Below are positions 7,637 to 11,960 of a DNA stretch of 11,960 nt, in pieces. The notes under the pieces are model-generated. The model saw only the letters and a program-made list of their open reading frames with translations, made no database searches and had not been told where the DNA came from. This stretch comes from Cyanobacteria bacterium UBA8803. Lineage in GTDB: Bacteria; Cyanobacteriota; Cyanobacteriia; Cyanobacteriales; Coleofasciculaceae. Every line of letters starts with the position of its first letter. The stretch's first letter is position 1. Location: NCBI GenBank assembly GCA_003505715.1, contig DNXU01000210.1, positions 8,215 to 20,174 on the forward strand, given 5' to 3'. The translations under genes were made by a program, and so were the position numbers.

Positions 7637-7992
7637 TTTTTCAGCGTGTCACTTAATGTTATTCGTGCTTAAATCTTTGCGATTGGGGTAATAGCGCCCG
7701 ATGGAGAAAATTATTCTTCACTAAAACCTACTAAATTGCCTTGAAAAAGGCTAGTAAGTTCAAGCCAACTTCATTGAAAAATCACAATATTTATTTAACG
7801 CAATAATTATGTATGCAAATAATCATTAATTCTAAATATTAGACAAATAAGCTTATAAAGCCTATATCACAAGATTATTTATGATAAGATATTAATTTAA
7901 GTAAAAAATAAATATTTTTTTGAAAAGAAATACTAATAAAAATTAAGCAAAACATGAACTGAAAGCTGTAAATCATAAACAAAAGTTATAGT
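7637..7992 (-). promoter_or_regulatory. AT-rich spacer upstream of the NRPS operon, probable promoter region
   Basis: About 350 nt with no convincing gene. Roughly 7780-8010 is extremely AT-rich compared with the genes around it. Since all five operon genes point left and gaps inside the operon are at most 31 nt, the main promoter must lie here or further right. On the minus strand a weak pair, TTGTCT then GATTAT 16 nt later (within about 7810-7850), resembles -35/-10 boxes, but in such AT-rich DNA matches of this quality are expected by chance. A 6-bp dyad CTTGAA/TTCAAG (7740-7764) is the only palindrome noted. No riboswitch-like structure was recognised. Confidence 0.4.
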
Positions 7993-8086
7993 TTAATCTA
8001 AAATTATTAAATGGCCTTCCTTCACACCATCTTCATGTCTGATTAATTTATCTACCCATTCTTCTAGACAGTAAAAGGGGGTAATG
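7993..8086 (-). pseudogene. Coding-like C-terminal remnant, unrecognised
   Basis: On the minus strand an open stretch of about 30 codons ends in TAA at 7993-7995. It reads with a protein-like composition: segments FYCLEEWVDKL and RHEDGVKEGHLIILD, containing Trp, Cys and an amphipathic, acidic-basic pattern unlike the surrounding AT-rich non-coding DNA. It has no start codon at its right end, where it runs into the CCGGATTTGGTATGA repeat and the G/C-run hairpin. It is probably the 3' end of a gene cut off by repeat insertion or deletion. I do not recognise the family. It could also be chance, as it is short. Confidence 0.35.
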
Positions 8087-8104
8087 ATACCGGATTTGGT
8101 ATGA
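8087..8104 (+). repeat. CCGGATTTGGTATGA repeat, copy 2, with ATACC/GGTAT dyad
   Basis: Positions 8090-8104 are identical to 53-67. In this copy the flanking bases complete a small hairpin, ATACC - GGATTT - GGTAT (8087-8102). It sits directly left of the G/C-run hairpin, as part of a cluster of short palindromic elements. The orientation is the same as in copy 1, so the two copies bracket the whole biosynthetic operon as direct repeats about 8.0 kb apart. Confidence 0.55.
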
Positions 8105-8106
8105 CT

Positions 8107-8133
8107 CCCCCCAGATTTGGGGGGCTGGGGGGG
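8107..8133. repeat. C-run/G-run hairpin repeat
   Basis: CCCCCCA (8107-8113) pairs with TGGGGGG (8118-8124) around a GATT loop to give a 7-bp stem of almost pure G-C pairs. It is followed by CT and a second run of seven G (8127-8133) that could compete for the same C-run. Elements of this form are, from memory, widespread intergenic repeats in filamentous cyanobacteria. It lies about 85 nt beyond the stop of the Rieske gene. No T-run follows on the minus strand, so it is not a clear intrinsic terminator, though the stem could still slow polymerase. Confidence 0.6.
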
Positions 8134-8135
8134 CT

Positions 8136-8147
8136 AATTGGCCAATT
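8136..8147. repeat. Perfect 12-bp palindrome
   Basis: AATTGGCCAATT is perfectly self-complementary and starts 3 nt after the G-run of the preceding hairpin repeat. It may be part of the same dispersed element or a binding site for a dimeric regulator; nothing decides between these. Confidence 0.4.
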
Positions 8148-8216
8148 TGATGCTAGTCCTGCTTAGGTCAACTGATACTACAGCAAGGAGCAAGCGTACT
8201 CAGTTTTTCCGATGTA

Positions 8217-9719
8217 TTAGTCATTGTGAGCGTGTTCAAACTCATAAATATAAAAGAGCCGACTGAATTTCTTGAGCAGGTATCCTCCTATTACAAATAG
8301 GATGGCACTGCCCAGCGCTAACCAAAATCCGACAGGAGGGGCAACGGTTAAAAAAGATGTAGCTGTTTGTTCCATAGATGCTGCCGCCACCTTTATTGCT
8401 ACAGCTCTTGCATCCACCATCACGCCTAGAGCAAAACACACTATAGCTGCCACATAAGCCAACACAGAGAGACGGTTAATATTTTTCAGGGCATCCTGGC
8501 AAACCCGACAATGTTGAGTATGGGTTGCCCACACATCAAACAACTTCTGCTTGTCTTGCTCCGGTAATATCTGCTTTGGATGACATCCTGAATCCCAAGG
8601 GATATCACCTCCAGCTCTTTTGTCGAGCCATTGACGGAATGCGATTACCATCTTGTCTTGGGGATTGGGTGTATAGACGGTATCCAACCATCGGTTCTTG
8701 CCCCGTTTGCTTAAATTCTTCTGTTGGTAATGGAGAAACACCGCATCCTGATGTAGGAACAGAGACGCCAACACATGAGTTAACCAGGCTGGCATCGGTA
8801 GTCCAAAAAATCCCAACCCTGGTGGTCTCTTTCCCGCCTCATTCTTCACAAATACTTGACATCCGATGTGACGGCACCATCCGGGACGAGTTGGGCTAGC
8901 GTATAAAGCTAGGATAACCTTCCCACCATCTTTAAAAGTTGAGACAATTCTCATATGACAAGGCGGTTGAAAGTCGTTAACCGATTGCTCAATAGTTGGA
9001 GCTGTGGGTGTAATAGCAAAGGAGAACCCTTCCTGAGTAGAGATCTCCCGGATGTTAGGCATGTCGTAGTACTTAGCATCCTTGTACCGACTGCCGACAA
9101 TCCCGTGGTGGGAGACAGGGACATGAGCAGGATCGGCGATATTCTCCATGAAAAAGTCCCATCCATAGGGGAGGTCGCGGATATTCCAAGACAACTGCAC
9201 TACCTTGTCCGAGCCTTCCTCAAGTTCTGGAATAATGCGCGGTGTCCTTAATTGACTTTCAACTTGTGCCGCTTGGCCTGACTCAGGCCATACCCACAAA
9301 AGACCTTGACGTTCCTGCGTGGGATAGGTAACGGCACAGGACTTTTTGTTTGAGCAGTGCTTGGCCTCAGTCTCTTGATCTTTGGACTGGGGAATGCTAA
9401 CGCAGTTCCCCTCAGCATCAAAGCGCCAAGCGTGGTAGGCACATAAAAGAGTGCCATCCGACTCAACGCGACCTTCAGAAAGTGGGACTAGTCGATGGGG
9501 ACAAGCATCTTCAAAGCAGCGCCATTGGCGAGAGCCATCCCGCCACAGGACAATATCCTTTCCTAGCAACTGCATGGCATGGGGACGAGATGGGTCTAAG
9601 AAATCTACAACAGCGACTGGATACCATTGTTTTGTCCATTGGAAGAGTTCTTTCTCTTCCTCTTTCAGTTGTTCAGCACTATCACGTATATCCCCTTGCA
9701 GGCTGGTTTGGGTAGTCAC
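8217..9719 (-). CDS. Membrane-anchored Rieske oxygenase, pheophorbide a oxygenase/Tic55 type
   Basis: 500-aa Rieske mononuclear iron oxygenase. The N-terminal [2Fe-2S] domain has CPH (73-75) and CAYH (93-96), so Cys73, His75, Cys93 and His96 bind the cluster. The catalytic iron site is ENIADPAHVPVSHHG (192-206), giving Asp196, His199 and His204 with Asn193 at the bridging position. Residues about 235-335 fit the PaO-type C-terminal domain. A CRVC motif (404-407) precedes two hydrophobic helices (about 418-434 and 464-482), the redox CxxC and membrane anchor typical of PaO, Tic55 and PTC52 relatives. Plant relatives oxidise chlorophyll catabolites or precursors; the cyanobacterial substrate is unknown. 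The protein should be bound to the cytoplasmic or thylakoid membrane and need a ferredoxin. The start is GTG, fixed by AAGGAG 5 nt upstream. It lies 580 nt upstream of the NRPS operon on the same strand, so a tailoring role is possible but not shown. Confidence 0.93.
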   Translation of the reverse strand: MTTQTSLQGDIRDSAEQLKEEEKELFQWTKQWYPVAVVDFLDPSRPHAMQLLGKDIVLWRDGSRQWRCFEDACPHRLVPLSEGRVESDGTLLCAYHAWRFDAEGNCVSIPQSKDQETEAKHCSNKKSCAVTYPTQERQGLLWVWPESGQAAQVESQLRTPRIIPELEEGSDKVVQLSWNIRDLPYGWDFFMENIADPAHVPVSHHGIVGSRYKDAKYYDMPNIREISTQEGFSFAITPTAPTIEQSVNDFQPPCHMRIVSTFKDGGKVILALYASPTRPGWCRHIGCQVFVKNEAGKRPPGLGFFGLPMPAWLTHVLASLFLHQDAVFLHYQQKNLSKRGKNRWLDTVYTPNPQDKMVIAFRQWLDKRAGGDIPWDSGCHPKQILPEQDKQKLFDVWATHTQHCRVCQDALKNINRLSVLAYVAAIVCFALGVMVDARAVAIKVAAASMEQTATSFLTVAPPVGFWLALGSAILFVIGGYLLKKFSRLFYIYEFEHAHND

Positions 9720-9724
9720 GGGTA

Positions 9725-9730
9725 CTCCTT
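9725..9730 (-). promoter_or_regulatory. Ribosome binding site deciding the GTG start of the Rieske gene
   Basis: The minus strand reads AAGGAG, then TACCC, then GTG at 9719. This is an excellent Shine-Dalgarno with 5-nt spacing and supports GTG as the start, giving an N-terminus MTTQTSLQGD. Confidence 0.75.
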
Positions 9731-9766
9731 GGTCTTTTGCGATCGCATCAGCTTTCTTAATAAATT

Positions 9767-9794
9767 TTAATACAGGTATTTTTTCCGATGTAAA
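9767..9794 (-). promoter_or_regulatory. Candidate sigma-70-type promoter for the Rieske gene
   Basis: On the minus strand TTTACA (9789-9794, five of six matches to the -35 consensus) is followed after 16 nt by TATTAA (9767-9772, four of six to -10). Transcription would begin near 9760, giving a leader of about 40 nt with the AAGGAG site. A HIP1 octamer (9739-9746) lies within this leader. The match is by eye only. Confidence 0.4.
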
Positions 9795-9927
9795 CGGTAA
9801 GAGGCTTTATCGTGCAGTTGCAGGCGATTGGCAATCAACAGGTAAAACCCCAGGTGAAGCACTGGATGTGTTGACCTCTCAGTTAGAGGGTAATGAATTC
9901 AGCACATTTTGGTTCAGCTTCTGCGTT
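9781..9927 (+). pseudogene. Decayed small cyanobacterial ORF remnant
   Basis: In one plus-strand frame the segment from 9781 reads NGKRLYRAVAGDWQ and then STGKTPGEALDVLTSQLEG, ending at a TGA at 9925-9927. The pattern 'KTxGEALDALTxQL' recalls short cyanobacterial hypothetical proteins of about 80 aa, a recollection I cannot verify. There is no suitable start, since the 5' side runs straight into the Rieske promoter, and after about residue 40 the sequence changes to a nonsense tail (FWFSFCVSS) that is really the shifted frame of the Uma2 remnant. This looks like a truncated gene joined to another fragment. Confidence 0.4.
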
Positions 9928-10306
9928 TCGTCCTGATGTGGTTGTCTTAGATAAAGCTGCTCTCGTTCAAGAACCTCTGTGGCTTGATGAGCCTGTTATT
10001 ACTTTGGGAACTTCCGTTAAGCTTGTTGCAGAAGTCGTCAGCACTAATTGGCAAAATGACTATGCTCGTAAAGTAGAGGACTATTCGGCTTTAGGTATTT
10101 CAGAGTACTGGATAGCTGATTATGAAGCTCTGGGAGGACGACTGTTTATTGGCTACCCGAAGCAACCAACAGTTAGTATTTATACTTTGACCGACAACGG
10201 AGCTTACCAAGTTAGCCAGTTTCGGGGAAGCGATCGCATTGTCTCTCCTACATTCCCTGAGCTAAACTTGACAGCTGAACAAGTACTCACTCCTGAGCAG
10301 CAGTAG
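9893..10306 (+). pseudogene. N-terminally truncated Uma2 (DUF820) family protein
   Basis: 137 aa matching the C-terminal two thirds of Uma2-family proteins, a PD-(D/E)xK nuclease-fold family greatly expanded in cyanobacteria, usually about 190-210 aa. Recognisable parts are FRPDVVVLD (13-21), LVAEVVST (44-51), and DYARKVEDYSALGISEYWI (55-73), which hold the fold's acidic residues and lysine, then FIGYPKQPTVSIY and SPTFPELNLTAEQVL. Roughly 70 N-terminal residues are missing. An in-frame TAG lies at 9884-9886, three codons before the ATG, and the ATG has no well-spaced Shine-Dalgarno. The break falls exactly where the preceding remnant begins to make sense in another frame, so a deletion has fused two genes. 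Cellular function of intact members is poorly known. Probably not functional. Confidence 0.75.
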
Positions 10307-10398
10307 AAAGAATTGAGCAGTGTTAACTCTAATTTTCCTTTAAGATTGGGGTCGGGGAGTGTCAAAATCATTAGTATTGCAATTGCTACTAACTTGTT

Positions 10399-11889
10399 AT
10401 GGTACAAGCACCAGCTCCGATTACTACGACAACTGACCTCGCCACAGGCGCTATCGATCTGATTCGTAAAGCTGGGTGCGAGTACGGAGATGTCCGTTTT
10501 TGCACCTACCGCCATCAAAATCTTTACGCTCGCGATCGCTCTTTAAGCCAACTTGCTGATAATGTTAGTTCCGGTTTTGGGGTGCGGGTGTTGCTGGATG
10601 GTGCGTGGGGGTTCGCTGCCAGTCCCCATAAAACCTTGGCGGAAGTGGAACGAATTGTTGCTCTGGCTGTAGAGATTGCTAAAGGAAGTCGCCTTTCTCA
10701 ACAAACGCGGGTGCAATTGGTTCCTGTGGCATCCTACCGCGATACCTATATCACTCCGATTGAGATTGACCCTTTTACAATACCGATTACTGAGAAAGCT
10801 GACTTGTTACTGGGTCTTAACGAACAGTTGCTCAGTTATAGCGATCGCGGTATAAAAAAAGCTTACTCCTACCTGCGCTTCACCAAAGAGGATAAAACCT
10901 TTGCTTCTACCGAAGGTTCCCTGATTCAACAGACTATCTATCGCACCTATCCAGGATTTGGGTGTATGGCGATCGCTAACGGGGATGCGCAAAGCCGGGA
11001 ATACGAACGTCCTCCCCTCAATAAAGGATACGAGCATGTTAATCCCCAAGACTTACTAACTCAGGTAGAACGGGTTGCCGAAGAAGCCATTCAAAAAGTT
11101 CATTCACCTAAGGGACCGCAAGGCATCCGCAGCACCCTAATCCTCAAACCCACTAACCTCTGGCTAACTATCCACGAATCAGTGGGACATCCTACCGAAC
11201 TAGATCGAGTGTACGGCTACGAAGCCAACTTTGCTGGTACTAGCTTCGCCACCACTGATCAATTGCGTAAACTGCAATATGCCGCGCCTTGGGTGAACTT
11301 CAAAGCCGACCGCACCCAAGCGGGGGGACGCAGTACGATGGCTTATGATGATGAGGGCGTTCCCGCCCAAGAGTGGTATGTAGTTAAGGATGGCCTTTTA
11401 GTAGACTACCTCACCGATCGCGAAACCGCTTATCGACTCGGTCGTGGCAGCAGTAACGGTAGTGCCTACGCCGATAGTTGGTCTAGTGTACCGATGGTCA
11501 GAATTCCTAATCTAGGACTGGAACCAGGGCCAGAAGGAGGCAGCCACACCGCTACTTTAGAAGAGATGATTGCTGATACAGAGGATGGAATTTTAATCGA
11601 TGGCGTCGGCAGTTTCTCGATCGATCAGCAACGGCGGAACTTTCAGTTTGGTGGAGATGCGTTTTGGAAGGTAGAAAAAGGCAAAGTTGTGGGGATGTTA
11701 AAGGATGTGACTTATCACTCAATGACTACTGATTTTTGGAATAGTGTTGATGCTGTAGGGCCAGCATCCGAGCGGCAGCAGTGTGGAACAAATATGTGTG
11801 GTAAAGGGGAGCCAATGCAAATCGCTCAAATGAGCCATGCTTGCGTGCCAGTCCGAGTGCGCAATATTCAAATTGGCGGCCCATCTTGA
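10399..11889 (+). CDS. tldD: TldD family metalloprotease subunit
   Basis: 496-aa TldD/PmbA (peptidase U62) family protein. TldD carries the catalytic zinc site of the TldD-TldE heterodimer, which degrades unfolded peptides and in some bacteria matures ribosomally made peptides. The zinc motif HESVGHPTELDR (259-270) supplies His259, Glu260 and His264, and Cys467 in TNMCGKGEP matches the C-terminal cysteine ligand of E. coli TldD. Length is normal for cyanobacterial members. The ATG is well fixed from one side: an in-frame TAA lies at 10390-10392, only two codons upstream. The Shine-Dalgarno is weak. No TldE/PmbA partner is visible; it would have to lie beyond 11960 or elsewhere. Two HIP1 octamers outside the desert plus normal codon patterns suggest an old resident gene, unrelated to the operon on the left. 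Confidence 0.93.
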   Translation: MVQAPAPITTTTDLATGAIDLIRKAGCEYGDVRFCTYRHQNLYARDRSLSQLADNVSSGFGVRVLLDGAWGFAASPHKTLAEVERIVALAVEIAKGSRLSQQTRVQLVPVASYRDTYITPIEIDPFTIPITEKADLLLGLNEQLLSYSDRGIKKAYSYLRFTKEDKTFASTEGSLIQQTIYRTYPGFGCMAIANGDAQSREYERPPLNKGYEHVNPQDLLTQVERVAEEAIQKVHSPKGPQGIRSTLILKPTNLWLTIHESVGHPTELDRVYGYEANFAGTSFATTDQLRKLQYAAPWVNFKADRTQAGGRSTMAYDDEGVPAQEWYVVKDGLLVDYLTDRETAYRLGRGSSNGSAYADSWSSVPMVRIPNLGLEPGPEGGSHTATLEEMIADTEDGILIDGVGSFSIDQQRRNFQFGGDAFWKVEKGKVVGMLKDVTYHSMTTDFWNSVDAVGPASERQQCGTNMCGKGEPMQIAQMSHACVPVRVRNIQIGGPS

Positions 11890-11921
11890 GCAACACAATT
11901 TTAGAGTTTAGGGTTTGTAGT

Positions 11922-11938
11922 AGGCACGCTTCGTGCCT
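11922..11938. repeat. Short hairpin repeat downstream of tldD
   Basis: AGGCACG (11922-11928) and CGTGCCT (11932-11938) form a perfect 7-bp stem around a CTT loop, 33 nt after the tldD stop and preceded by GTTTGTAGT. Such 'GTAGT + small hairpin' units are, from memory, a common class of dispersed palindromic repeat in filamentous cyanobacteria. There is no T-run right after it, so a terminator role is only possible, not shown. Confidence 0.5.
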
Positions 11939-11960
11939 GATATTATGTCCGGTCAAACAC

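Larger units (their letters stand above)
4489..9738. other. HIP1-free interval
   Basis: By eye there is no GCGATCGC octamer in this 5.25-kb stretch. Left of it there are nine (523, 714, 1237, 1593, 2667, 2713, 3243, 4440, 4481) and right of it five in 2.2 kb (9739, 10230, 10532, 10841, 10969; start positions). The interval covers the end of the ligase gene, the ACP, the NRPS, the AT-rich spacer and the Rieske gene. Confidence 0.75.

Noticed and set aside
7740..7764. Operator dyad CTTGAA/TTCAAG upstream of the NRPS
   Set aside because: Six-base arms with a 13-nt gap are expected by chance in AT-rich DNA, and no second copy was seen.
53..8104. Composite transposon delimited by the 15-base repeats
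   Set aside because: No transposase, integrase or terminal inverted repeats are visible inside, and the repeat resembles a short dispersed element, so only a boundary coincidence is claimed.
8107..8133. Intrinsic terminator for the Rieske gene
   Set aside because: The hairpin is strong but no T-run follows on the minus strand and it is about 85 nt from the stop; it fits a dispersed repeat better.
8525..8899. 124-codon open frame on the plus strand inside the Rieske gene
   Set aside because: It lies fully opposite a gene with complete Rieske and iron-site motifs, has no recognisable domain, and is explained by codon bias of the opposite strand.
9451..9936. 161-codon plus-strand open frame starting inside the Rieske gene
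   Set aside because: Its first 270 nt are antisense to the Rieske coding region, including the Rieske domain. Only the part from about 9781 resembles a protein, and that is annotated separately as a remnant.

Overview
The window reads as chromosomal DNA from a cyanobacterium, probably a filamentous or otherwise large-genome one. The octamer GCGATCGC (HIP1), typical of cyanobacterial genomes, occurs at least 14 times. The gene content fits: a pheophorbide a oxygenase-type Rieske protein, a Uma2-family remnant, a cyanobacterial-length TldD, and several short dispersed palindromes of the kind that litter such genomes. No rRNA, tRNA, CRISPR array or intact insertion sequence was seen.

Left two thirds (86-7636, all minus strand): a tightly packed five-gene biosynthetic operon, read from right to left. 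It encodes (1) an NRPS protein with order condensation - carrier - thioesterase and no adenylation domain; (2) a 90-aa free-standing acyl carrier protein; (3) a free-standing AMP-forming acyl/aminoacyl ligase; (4) a glutamine-hydrolysing asparagine synthetase-like amidotransferase; and (5) a stand-alone ammonia-dependent NAD synthetase-like ATP pyrophosphatase. Intergenic gaps are 31, about 5, 26 and 28 nt. The simplest reading is that the ligase charges the ACP, the A-less NRPS condenses the ACP-bound acyl group with a second substrate and its thioesterase releases the product, while the two ATP-pyrophosphatase amidases install nitrogen (amide) groups. I do not recognise this gene set as a characterised pathway; it is the best candidate here for an undescribed system.

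Middle (7637-8216): a 580-nt intergenic stretch. It starts with a very AT-rich portion that probably carries the operon promoter. Next come a roughly 30-codon coding-like remnant on the minus strand, a CCGGATTTGGTATGA repeat also found just beyond the other end of the operon (53-67), a C-run/G-run hairpin and a perfect 12-bp palindrome.

Right third: a membrane-anchored Rieske mononuclear iron oxygenase of the PaO/Tic55 type (8217-9719, minus, GTG start with a strong Shine-Dalgarno and a plausible promoter). Then a debris zone on the plus strand joins a decayed small cyanobacterial ORF to an N-terminally truncated Uma2-family gene (9781-10306). The intact metalloprotease-family gene tldD (10399-11889, plus) follows, and a short hairpin repeat lies near the right edge. 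HIP1 sites are frequent at both ends but absent from 4489 to 9738, a compositional break running through the NRPS and Rieske genes.
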